Of a stretch of 11,130 nt of DNA, positions 1 through 8,080 are shown piece after piece. Source of the stretch: Stephanodiscus triporus (Eukaryota; Bacillariophyta; Thalassiosirophyceae; Thalassiosirales; Thalassiosiraceae); NCBI GenBank assembly GCA_036939755.1, contig JALLAZ010003584.1:1-11130 (forward strand). The letters are read 5' to 3'. How positions within the stretch are numbered: the first letter of the stretch is position 1; each line of letters begins with the position of its first letter. Made by a program: the position numbers and the translations under genes. The notes below the pieces were generated by a model. It was not told where the DNA came from. It did no database searches and saw nothing but the letters and a program-made list of their open reading frames with translations.

Positions 1-444
1 ATTCAACCAGAGCACCAATTTTTCTTTTTAAAGGTGAAGTTTTATGCTACAACACCAAACATTTAAAAATGTGACGTAGGACACAAAAATGGACACTCTA
101 AAAGTCTAAAACCACTTCTGGAAATTCGACCACTTTGATGACCGGAGAGTTTGCAGTCACAGGAAGTGATGTAGCGGGTCATTTTGAGAGCTACAAAACC
201 AGGATGTTACCCCTCTTTGTTCAAACAGCAAGTATGTGTGGTATTAACTTAGACTAATCATTACTTGACGAGAACAATTTAGTCACGCTCAACAACTCGG
301 AAAAGAGTGACAAACACAATTACCAATCTCAGTCAACCTATCTTGAAAATTTTTAAACACCGTGCACACCTTGGCGCATCAGTTAAATTATTGGCCACCG
401 CCACACTCAACAATGAAAATGACAAGCATGAAGGCTCTGATCTT
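1..444. other. Non-coding left edge, no gene seen
   Basis: AT-rich sequence with no convincing coding potential. It contains a small palindrome (ACATTT-AA-AAATGT near 58-72) but no long inverted repeat that I could pair with sequence to the right of the pseudogene. It may be the 5' flank or terminal part of the decayed transposon that follows, but I could not identify an element end. Confidence 0.5.
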
Positions 445-1750
445 CCGACAGAAGTCGTCCCTCCTCATAAGGGTGGGTGCCCAAAAGGGTCTACAGATGC
501 CAAAAAGAGAGACAAAGCAATGCGAGTGATGGATGCTTGCAACTGGGTCTGTATCAAATATGCAGCAGAGCAAGATAAAAACAACGGCACTGCACCAGCA
601 GAGTTGAGAAGGGAACCTGTTCAAAAATGCCAAAGAGAGATTCAATATTGAAGATCATGAGTTGGATGTTCATAGTAAGCAAACAATATTTACTAATCAA
701 ATCAAGGCAAACTTTGGTCCTGGCTCTCTTTCAGTTGTACTGCCAATGGAAGTTACACTCGATGCCATAATAATCTCTGCATCGGAGCATAACCATCCCC
801 TCAACTGTGGTGAGGTCATGCAGGCAGCTTACTGTCTCATCGAAGGAACCCCATTTGCAGCAGAAATCATTCGCCAGAGGAAAGCTCATAAGATCTACCA
901 GAAGGATGACCCCCTACTTGGCTGTGGCTGGTGGAGGGGGTACTGCCAAAGGAATGCGGATATTGTTGAAAGCAAAGTTGGGCAAAAATTTGCATGCATG
1001 CAAGCACAAAACTGCACTTACCATTCGCTCTCAAAAATTTACACACCTTCCAACACGGCCTTGTTGTTGAGTCTGGTACTGCTGAGCTGCTTGATGTGCC
1101 AGTGCATACTAACAGCTCAGGAGATGTTGTCAAGGACATTGCCAATGCATACGGTCTCTCTGTCATTTTGAAATATATTTCGCCATGCAAAATCATTGTT
1201 GCCAATGAAACTGGATCATCCACACGTCAGATGGGAGATGAAAATAATGGTGTTAAGCGATTATGCCAATCGGCAAAACACAGAGGCATGAAGCAAGCAG
1301 CAAGCACTCACATATCACCATGGTTATTTCGCCGGAGATATACTACGGGTGCTCCATCAAAGAAAAATAATGAGAGACACTAGGTCAGATCTGTAATGAG
1401 GGAGAGCTGTCTCTTGAGCGATACGAAAAAGCAAAAAAACTCACCACTGGTGTGGTATTTTATTCAGGGAATGGAATGGAGAGCTGGATGCCAATGTCTA
1501 CAATGAATTCATGCGGAGGATGGAGTATTGTTTGCATTTTGCTGCAAAGATTAAAGAAAAGAAAAAGAAGAAGATGATTGAGCTCAAGCAAGAAGTTGAC
1601 ACCATAAGGACAAAAAAGCTCAAACTAAAAGACCTTGTTGTGTCTCATTTGAAACCATGTGTAAGTGGGAGAAACAGCCGGGTGATGCCACACTGCCAAC
1701 AAAAAAAAGCACTTAAGCAATTGTATAAGAAGATGATACATAATCCTTAA
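445..1750 (+). pseudogene. Decayed pogo/CENP-B-like DDE transposase remnant
   Basis: This is a broken transposase-like gene read in changing frames. Frame 1 (to about 625) has a GGCPKGS segment resembling the basic GGRPKGT start of a diatom repeat family. Frame 2 (about 629-1050) has KERFNIE, CLIEGTPF, DPLLGCGWWRGY and VGQKFA. Frame 1 again (about 1055-1330) has GLVVESGTAELLDVPV, AYGL, IIVANETGSST and KQAAST. After that the DDE core is missing. Frame 3 gives KKLTTGVVF (about 1434-1458), frame 2 a lysine-rich coiled-coil-like stretch (about 1511-1640), frame 1 KWEKQPGDATLPTKKS (about 1663-1710), and frame 2 KALKQLYKKM to a stop at 1750. The blocks lie in the order I recall for the family, so this looks like one ancestral gene with frameshifts and an internal deletion. 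The family name is from memory: the pseudogene call is firm, the pogo/CENP-B label less so. Confidence 0.75.
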
Positions 1751-3815
1751 CTCATGTCAGTCTTTACAACCCAGATGCCAAAGAGGAGGCATGTTGGTGA
1801 TAGATAGTGATTCCTTGGTTCCTGAAATGATGATCTGAGTAGAGCAGTATCATAGTAAAAAACAATCATTCTTACCTCTCCACAGAGTCCTATTGTCGAA
1901 TGCCAATGAGTATCTGAGTATTTTGGCAGTGTCACGGACCACGGAAAAATCATTGACAAGTCATTGTGCTGAAGTATTGTCCCATTGTTGGAAGGGAAGG
2001 GATTGTTGTCCTCCCTGCCAATCCACTTGTTTCATGGCTGCGCTTGCATGCACACGCCAAAGCAGAGAGACGTCCATCCTAGTCCCCCCCTCCTCCACCT
2101 ACCAGATGGCATGCAACCCCGCCCACGATACACCTACACCCCCTCCAACCACCATCCCCTCATCCCACCTCCCCTCCCTGTCGTCCAGTCTCTAACAGCT
2201 AACACCACCACAGAATCAGTGGTATCTACAAGCGGTACCTTTTTCGGGGGGGGAAACTGAGAGAAGACCCTCATCATATATCATATGCAGCGGGCAATGG
2301 GGAAGGGCAACGGCGGCGGAAGACAGGAAGTAGGCATCATCTGTATCGAGTGCGTCTTCATGGTGTGTGGTGCCATTGTCCATGATATCCCCCTCTCCCC
2401 TATAGCAGGAGGCAGTGGCGGGCGATCCATGCCGCCTCCCCCCCCCTTCCAGTTCCGGCTAAGCTGAGTGACGAGTAAAGACATTCCATCACACTCGTAC
2501 TAGGGGGGAGGGGGGGCGCCATGGCAGCAGGTGACAGTGAAGATGACAAAGGGGACAAAGGTTAAGTTGAGAGGGGGGGGGCGATTTCAGAGGGGGGGGA
2601 ATGCGCAGTCCACAATGATGGTGAAAGCGGCAACAACCACAATGACGACGGCGGCAGCAAGTAATGAGAATAATTATGACATCTGCTGCTCCCCCCATGT
2701 TCGTGCTTGGTCAAACATTTGGAAAATGCTGTGAATGGTCAAAAACATTGTGAACGTCCAACCAAAGGACAAAAGAATCACCCAGAGATGTGGAAAAACA
2801 AGATTGGTAATTTTTTTGCTATCAAAAACGTGCATTTTGTTAGCGTGGTACCGAAGGGGGTGCTAAAAATAAAAAATGGTTAAAAATCAGCAAAGTAACG
2901 CTTGGCTTTGGGGCTTTTGCCGGCAATGAAGGAATGGGTGGCCAAGGAAGGTCAAACACACAAAAGATGTGTAATGCTCTCTACTTTTAGCTTTCTACTT
3001 TGCTTTCATTTGATCTATACTGCCCATGCAGTCAAAATTAGCTACAAGATCAGTAACATGTTAAAAAGGCTAGTCTCGGACATGGTTTTAGACTTGTACC
3101 TATGTAATAAGCTTTGTATTTGTTAAAAATAGAAGAATGCCAGGATTTTGTTGCAAAATGAACAAAAACACTTGTGCCAAGATTGCTAATACTAAACTTC
3201 TTAAAGCAGTTCATGGGTGTGGCTGGACTGAGCCAGACCACAGCTGTCACAAATCATCCCTTATGAAAACCAATTCATACCAAAGACAAAGAACCATCAT
3301 GTGGTCAATCTATTCTATGTCTCGTGATAATTACAAAACCTATTACAACATTATTGCACTCTTATCTGTTAGCTGTTCACAACAAAATTATTATATTATT
3401 ATTAATACTTCATCCTTACAAATTACAAAAGCAGACCATCACTCACTATTCTTGCTCAGATTCCGATATAAAAAAGGTCCGGAGGTCCCTTGAATTTAAG
3501 GAAGTGCTCATGCATCTGACCACAACACAGGAACCTCCAGGTCCGGAGGCCAGCATTTCCAGGTACTGCTCTGCAAATGTTCTCATTGAATATTTGGTCA
3601 AGGTGGCATATTATTGGGGACTCAATTTGCTAGTAGTCTAGCAGGTCTAGCATGTAATGGTACTGGTCACCGGCTAATTGTTGTTGCATTGAGAATTGTA
3701 GAAAGGGAGGGATAAGGATCTGTGTGATCATGTATGTCAAGTTACAATAACCATGGAATTAGGTGACTGGAATTGTAATTGAATTTGTTGAGGAAGGACC
3801 AGGGAAAAGTTCTAA
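1751..3815. other. Long non-coding stretch with low-complexity runs
   Basis: I see no supportable gene here. Open frames are short, overlap on both strands and have no recognisable motifs. From 2080 to 2200 the plus strand is C-rich; from 2240 to 2600 it has repeated homopolymer G and C runs. From about 2700 the DNA is AT-rich. A frame at 3470-3640 (LEFKEVLMHL, SRYCSANVLIEYL) looks slightly protein-like but lacks a clear start and a family; the same stretch carries GGTCCGGAGG twice (from 3476 and from 3540). Part of this interval may belong to the decayed transposon to the left. Confidence 0.5.
2503..2599 (+). repeat. Clustered long G runs, G-quadruplex candidate
   Basis: The plus strand has runs of G6 (2503-2508), G7 (2510-2516), G9 (2573-2581) and G8 (2592-2599). 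A further G8 lies at 2246-2253 and a C9 run at 2438-2446. Several closely spaced runs of three or more guanines can fold as quadruplexes. Such runs are also prone to polymerase slippage and sequencing error, so the exact lengths may not be reliable. Confidence 0.6.
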
Positions 3816-3881
3816 GATTTGAAATTGCACTTGAGCTGTGACCGGAAATCACTGCTCCCGGGTTGGAAGCCCGGTAAAATC
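3816..3881 (+). other. tRNA-like fold, probably a degenerate tRNA-derived fragment
   Basis: A 66-nt stretch can be drawn as a rough cloverleaf. The ends GATTTGA and TAAAATC pair at six of seven positions. GTGA/TCAC closes a 7-nt loop CCGGAAA in the anticodon position. CCGGG/CCCGG closes a 7-nt loop TTGGAAG in the T-arm position, matching the B-box consensus GGTTCGANTCC at about nine of eleven positions. The D-arm is poor, position 33 is C instead of U, and the T loop lacks the conserved C. It is not a functional tRNA as read. It could be a SINE or tRNA relic, or chance. Confidence 0.2.
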
Positions 3882-3913
3882 TTGTCATTCTCTACTTTCC
3901 TCTCTATTTCTCG

Positions 3914-3930
3914 TAGCTAAGTGATAGAGC
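3914..3930 (+). other. tRNA D-arm/A-box-like sequence
   Basis: TAGCTAAGTGATAGAGC matches the very common tRNA D-arm sequence TAGCTCAGTGGTAGAGC at 15 of 17 positions and would be an RNA polymerase III A box. No B box or T arm follows within a tRNA length. The nearest T-arm-like hairpin lies upstream, in the wrong order. It is best read as a tRNA-derived fragment; chance is possible. Confidence 0.3.
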
Positions 3931-3958
3931 ATTCAGGCTTGGCGGCGACCTACAATAA

Positions 3959-3977
3959 TCAATCATCAATCATCAAT
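3959..3977 (+). repeat. Short 7-bp tandem repeat (TCAATCA)
   Basis: Two complete copies and one partial copy of TCAATCA lie head to tail. It is a minor microsatellite-like tract just outside the left end of the Harbinger element. Confidence 0.7.
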
Positions 3978-4225
3978 GAAGAGAGAGCGATGACAGGGGC
4001 ATGCAAGGTACAAAGAACAAATCAGGGAGTAGTAGTATTTCTGATGCATAATCAAAACTGCCATCTTATGCTTATGAAACCAGGGCTCTCCCCTTTCTGT
4101 TTCTGAAGACACAATAGGAATAGGAGGATTTGGCTTTTTCCATCTCCAACAGAACAGTTCATCAGTCAGGGCCTTTGTTTTATTCTGTAGAGTAGGAGGG
4201 AAAATACCATCTACTCCTATGAAAC

Positions 4226-4228
4226 TAA
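4226..4228. repeat. Left target-site duplication TAA
   Basis: TAA immediately precedes the left terminal inverted repeat and is repeated directly after the right one (8078-8080). A 3-bp TWA-type duplication is the hallmark of PIF/Harbinger insertion. Confidence 0.9.
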
Positions 4229-4243
4229 GGCTGTGATTTCTTC
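4229..4243 (+). repeat. Left terminal inverted repeat (15 bp)
   Basis: GGCTGTGATTTCTTC pairs with the right end at 8063-8077 with a single difference at base 4 (T here, C in the other arm). Confidence 0.92.
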
Positions 4244-4254
4244 GGACCGCTGCG

Positions 4255-4409
4255 CAGATACGCAAATATACAAATCGCGGTGCGAAGGTTTTTTTGTTCG
4301 CCGCTGTTCTTTTGCGTATCTGTTTTGTCCGGAAAGGCCGAAAAGGCGTTTTTTTTGAACAGATACGCACATAAACGCTACAAAATGACCAAACCGATTT
4401 GTGTATTTG
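4255..4409 (+). repeat. Left subterminal array of CAGATACGCAAA boxes
   Basis: Copies are CAGATACGCAAA at 4255-4266, its exact reverse complement at 4311-4322, CAGATACGCACA at 4360-4371, and a weaker reverse copy TTTGTGTATTTG at 4398-4409. Related copies lie at the right end. In PIF/Harbinger elements such subterminal motifs are bound by the transposase or its Myb-like partner; binding here is inferred from position and repetition. Confidence 0.7.
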
Positions 4410-4625
4410 TTTTGTTCGGCTTTTTCGTACAAATAATCCCTCCACGTATCCGGATTTGTCCAGGATTTTTCCTCTGGCGGGAAGGCCATCTTCCTCCAAG
4501 AGGATCCACTTCCCCCAAGACGACACAACTCTTCCGCCTCCCTTGCTGCCTCCGTCTCCCTCCTGCCATCCCCTTTGGCCAATTTCTCTACCACAAGCGT
4601 TTTTGCTATCCCTACACTATCCGCC
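4410..4625 (+). promoter_or_regulatory. Putative promoter and 5' leader of the transposase gene
   Basis: This stretch lies between the subterminal boxes and the first in-frame ATG of the transposase. From about 4490 it is strongly pyrimidine-rich, as expected of a leader. No clear TATA box was seen. The call rests on position and base composition only. Confidence 0.35.
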
Positions 4626-5970
4626 ATGACTGCCCCCCTCCCCCCCGATTTCCTGGCTGTTCACGATTTTTCGTCGGAATTTATGATGGACATCGACTTC
4701 AGCTTCGATTTTGGTGCTGATTTCTCCCGTTTCGATGAGAGTGGCTATGATTCGTCGACGACAGGTTCGTATGAATACGACAGCATTTCGTTTGATTTTT
4801 CGGTTGAGGGCTATGTGGCAGGCCGACGTCGTAGGCGCAAACGCCGGCGTCGTCGTCGGCCAAACCGACAGCATCGTATCCAATCTGTTTTGACATCATG
4901 CTGGTATGTCAACTTCTTGAAGCCCGGGACAACGCGTGATATGGCCCACGAGCTTTCTTCGTCTGATCGGTTTGGCGAATTTCGCCATTGGTTTCGGATG
5001 TCTCTTGCCAAGGTTGAAGAACTGACACGTACTTTAATCGCCCGTGGGTATATACGTCGTCCAAAGTCGATGGCGCACAGAGCGGAATTCTTTGAAAGGG
5101 CGGAGCTGTTGGTGATGTCTTCGCTTTACATATTGGGCCACGGCGCTGCGTTTCGCTCTTTGAGGGCGTTGACTCATATCTGCATGTCAGATATTCATAA
5201 GTTTTTTTTTGTGTTTCTTGATGCATTCATGGATATGAGGGGTGAGTACATTTCCCTTCCGAAAAATTTAGCCGAGTTGAAGCGCATCACACGTTGTTAT
5301 GAAGAATGCGGCCTGCCCGGCGCGTGCGGATCGATGGACGTTGTCCATATAAAATGGTCTGCTTGTCCGACGGGTGACCTCAATCGCGCGAAGGGGAAAG
5401 AGGGCTACCCGACTATCGCCTTCCAATGCATCACCGATTTCAATCGGCGAATTCTCGGTGTTTACGGGCCGCAGTTCGGCACCTTTAACGATAAGCATAT
5501 CGTCAAAATTGACCATAACGTGCGGGAAATTCGTAAGGGATGGATGAAGGATGTTGTGTGGCGTTACTTCACGGCTGAGGGTGCGGTCGGGACAGAGAGG
5601 GGTATGTATTTGATTTGCGATAATGGTTATTTGCGTTGGCCTCAATCAATTTGTCCGTACGAGGGTGCAAATAAAGAAGAGGTGGAGGATACTAAACAAC
5701 GGACTGCATTATCGGGACATTGGGAAGTGTGAAAAAATATTCGTGGCATGCGCTTGCCTGCACAACTTTCTTCTCGACCAAATGGAGCGGACGGATGTTC
5801 GTGTCGGTCGGGGGTATCCCATCGGTAACGATGGGTTGTGGCTGAGCGGGCATACCGCCGTTGATTTGACTGAGACGGAGAAGTTTCTTGCGACGCAATT
5901 CGGGCGACGCAGGGCGCTGTTGGCGAGGCATCTGCGTGTTTTTCGCCAGAAAGGACAACTGCCAGTATAG
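4626..5970 (+). pseudogene. PIF/Harbinger transposase, broken by a deletion at the catalytic Glu
   Basis: A DDE_Tnp_4/Harbinger-type transposase that would cut and paste the element in the nucleus. Starting at ATG 4626, residues 1-65 are acidic and aromatic. Residues 67-78 are almost all Arg, a likely nuclear localisation or DNA-contact patch. A Harbinger N-terminal helical region follows (FRHWFRMSLAKVEELTR; LGHGAAFRSLRALT). The first catalytic Asp is in GSMDVVHIKW (residue 238) and the second in ICDNGYLRWP (residue 332), a family-like spacing of 94. The frame then runs out at a TGA at 5730-5732. The expected C-terminal homology, KKRWRILNNGLHYRDI and FVACACLHNFLL, continues one frame over from about 5674 to the TAG at 5968. 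The block between ICPYEG and KKRWRIL that carries the catalytic Glu (VECxFGxLK-type) is absent. The loss changes frame, so it is a deletion. The unshifted frame encodes 368 aa, without the Glu. Confidence 0.88.
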
Positions 5971-6146
5971 GTCATAGATTGTTTTGTGTTGTTGTTTCCC
6001 CGGGCATGGGAGAGGACCCAAAGGAAGGGAGGTAGGGGGGTCTTCATATTAGAATTCGTTAATTCAATACTTTCTAATGTAATATGATATTTGAATTACA
6101 AAAGCAACATTAATTCAATAGGTTATATCACTTAGTGCATCCACGT
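5971..6146. terminator. Shared 3' region between the two convergent transposon genes
   Basis: This short stretch separates the two stop codons. It is AT-rich from 6045 and repeats TTAATTCAATA at about 6059-6069 and 6110-6120. Both transcripts must end here or overlap. No canonical AATAAA signal stands out on either strand. Confidence 0.4.
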
Positions 6147-7911
6147 TTAATCAGTTCCATCAGTACCGTATTCATCAGTGTGTTCATCTTCATCGTCGTC
6201 ACCACCGGACAAAGTCAAATCAACTTCCTGCACCTGCACCTCATTGCCAGCACTGTCGCCCAATCCTGGCAGCTTGTTCATCAGCTGTCCAACTTTTTCG
6301 CGATATTTGTCCTCTCCGAACATCGCAATATAGATCTCCGCATTATCGCGCATTACATTTATCTGCGATACTATCGCCTCCACGATATTCTTATCAACCT
6401 GCGAGCGCATACCATCCACTCGCACCTTCTTCAGTTCATGGTCAACGTCCCCATACTTCTCGACGGGGCGTCCAGCCTTGGCAGCCGCCCGTTCATCACT
6501 AAGCATCTGCGCCTTCTTCTTCCTCGCGTCCTTCCGACTATCACCTGGAGGAAGTCTTGTCGGTGTCGACGAGATGTCCTTGTTGTCCTTGTGGACAAAT
6601 ATCGACAGAATATATTTGCACGCCTCGTGCTCTAGCCACCAATTTGGAGGAACATGGTCCATGACGGATTGAATGTCGCTGTAATCAACCCCCTGCTCAT
6701 TCTGCCGAAAAAATTAAGGGGTGAATGAACAAGGAGAACGCGCAAAAACAAAACAACAATCAACAACACGTTACCGGGTACTTCGACTTCCACAATTTAG
6801 CCACCACAGGCGCCTTCATGTCGCGCAGCCGGGTTAGACCACTGGGAAGCCCTGCGGGGTTGTTGAAACCAGGGAACCTCACTGCAAACTTGCGGACGTC
6901 CGTCATCTCTCGTTCGAGCTTACGGAGCAAGTTTGCACCACTAAGTCCCTGCCTGGCCTTGCCGCCCTTATACCCCGCGAGCATATCGCCACGGATAGTC
7001 GCATCCTCAAAACATCCGTCTTCAATCTCCTGAATAATTTCAGTATACTTACGCAACAACACCTGCTCACGATTAGCCTTCTTCATTGGGTCCATATTAC
7101 GGACAACGGTGCCGGCTTCAACCAATATTGCAAGCTCAACCGCCTTGCGATTTTGCTGATCGATCTTGTTGCCATCCATGTAATGAACCAAACGCTGGGA
7201 AAAAGTATATTTACCGACCTCTCCATCGGTGGGGCCCCAATCGTCCTCAGGATCAGTGCCGCCACCGAAATCGTCCACGGACTCATTTGCTGGGCTAGTG
7301 TCCAAACCCGTCGTCTTGCGCCCGACATCGCGCGAAGGGCGAGGTGGAGTTTCGCCGCCGGACGACGAATCCTCGTCATCCCGCAGCCCAATTGCCGTGC
7401 CCGCGCCAGCTCGCGCAACAGCAGGAGGGGGGGCCAAAGGGCCATCGGGGGAAGAGACAGGGGAATGCACAACCTCTGCCACAGGCACGGGGGTGCGCTG
7501 GGCAAGCTGGGCGGCAATCCTCCGATTCGCTGCATCCTTCGCACCACGCGAGGGAGATTCACGTGGTGGAACAGGAGCAGCCGAACGAGTTGACCTCGCC
7601 TTGCTCGCCGATGAAGGAGGACGTCCCCGCCGTGCGGCAACAGCGGCAGGGTGGGTCGAATTTTTTTCGACAAGCAGGACCGAGCGCGACACCCGGGGCC
7701 GAGCCGCTTGGCACATTTGGCAGACAGCGCCATCGACATTCTCGCTGTAGCTGCAGGTCGTGCACGTCCACACGTCGGGGGGTGGTTCAGCCATGGTGTT
7801 AATTTTCTTCTGGACACGACTATATCGCCGCGAGAGCTTCGGCACCTTCCTCGACTTCAGCTGGGTGCCGTCGGGAGCAAGGGTGACCTCGAATAAATGA
7901 GAGGTGGGCAT
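6147..7911 (-). CDS. Harbinger accessory protein with RanBP2-type zinc finger (two exons)
   Basis: This is the second gene of the transposon. Exon 1 runs 7911-6775 and exon 2 runs 6701-6147, giving about 563 aa. I chose the ATG at 7911 as the first one; the ATG at 7794 (ACCATGG, a strong Kozak context, residue 40) is a good alternative just before the zinc finger. Residues 48-67 form W-x-C-x2-C-x10-C-x2-C, a RanBP2-type finger of a kind that binds single-stranded RNA, ubiquitin or Ran in other proteins. Residues about 70-245 are Ser/Pro/Arg/Ala-rich and probably disordered. The rest is probably helical (TFSQRLVHYM; NLLRKLEREMTDVRKF; NWWLEHEACKYIL; SQINVMRDNAEIYI) and ends in an acidic tail (DDDEDEHTDE). 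No Myb/SANT signature, the usual hallmark of PIF/Harbinger ORF1 proteins, is visible. By position it should assist the transposase in DNA binding or nuclear import; that role is inferred. Confidence 0.85.
6702..6774 (-). other. 73-bp GT-AG intron in the accessory gene
   Basis: On the minus strand the exon ends ...TACCCG and the intron runs GTAACG...TTTTTTCGGCAG with a T-rich tract before the acceptor. Reading through hits an in-frame TGA 15 nt into the intron. Splicing after CCG is phase 0 and joins KSKYP to NEQGVDYSDIQ, leading without interruption into the long second open frame. Size and signals fit diatom introns. Confidence 0.9.
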
Positions 7912-7977
7912 GGCCCAGAAGCTGGCATCTGTGCATCTGCAGGCAACGTGGCAAAAAAAACACCGGACGAAAACGGA

Positions 7978-8044
7978 CAAATACACAGATGCACAAAAGA
8001 CGCCATCCGAAAAAATTGTTCCATACTGTTCTTTTGTGTATCTG
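7978..8044 (-). repeat. Right subterminal boxes of the Harbinger element
   Basis: TTTGTGTATCTG at 8033-8044 is the reverse complement of CAGATACACAAA and so has the same orientation relative to its end as the outer left copy. CAGATGCACAAA (7986-7997) and CAAATACACAGA (7978-7989) are further variants. The outer boxes start 26 bp (left) and 33 bp (right) in from the element ends. Confidence 0.65.
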
Positions 8045-8062
8045 TTTATTTGTTATCCGGCT

Positions 8063-8077
8063 GAAGAAATCACGGCC
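8063..8077 (-). repeat. Right terminal inverted repeat (15 bp)
   Basis: GAAGAAATCACGGCC is the reverse complement of GGCCGTGATTTCTTC and matches the left end at 14 of 15 positions. Confidence 0.92.
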
Positions 8078-8080
8078 TAA
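8078..8080. repeat. Right target-site duplication TAA
   Basis: TAA directly after the right inverted repeat is identical to the triplet before the left repeat (4226-4228). Confidence 0.9.

Larger units (their letters stand above)
4229..8077. mobile_element. PIF/Harbinger DNA transposon, 3,849 bp, ends intact
   Basis: The element is bounded by 15-bp terminal inverted repeats (GGCTGTGATTTCTTC on the left; the right end reads GGCCGTGATTTCTTC inward) and flanked by TAA duplications. It contains two convergent genes, as is typical of the superfamily: a DDE transposase on the plus strand and an accessory protein on the minus strand. Subterminal copies of a 12-bp box lie at both ends. The ends are nearly perfect and the accessory gene is open, so the insertion looks fairly young, but the transposase carries a frame-changing deletion. 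By inference this copy cannot move itself but keeps the sites a related transposase would need. It is more GC-rich than the DNA to its left. Confidence 0.93.

Noticed and set aside
2281..2740. Small open frames on both strands in the G/C-run region
   Set aside because: Their translations are runs of Gly, Pro, Thr and Ala created by low-complexity DNA, and they lack conserved motifs.
3816..3930. A permuted tRNA gene with the 3' half first
   Set aside because: The acceptor strand after the T-arm (TAAAATC) does not pair with the sequence before the D-arm (TTTCTCG), and no coherent anticodon arm forms across the halves.
4575..4625. Upstream extension of the transposase frame starting at 4575
   Set aside because: The codon at 4575 is TTG, which is not a usual eukaryotic start. 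The first in-frame ATG is 4626, in an acceptable context.
5680..5735. A short intron that would explain the frame change in the transposase
   Set aside because: Removing any GT...AG interval here would also delete the conserved RWRILNNGLHYRD segment and could not supply the missing Glu block. Missing sequence needs a deletion.
7083..7817. Long open frames overlapping the accessory gene on both strands
   Set aside because: They are shadows of a GC-rich coding region, with Arg/Pro/Ser-rich translations and no motifs, whereas the chosen frame has a zinc finger and splices cleanly to exon 2.
7912..7986. Extension of the accessory protein to position 7986
   Set aside because: The first codon there is GTG and the segment overlaps the right subterminal boxes; the first ATG is at 7911.
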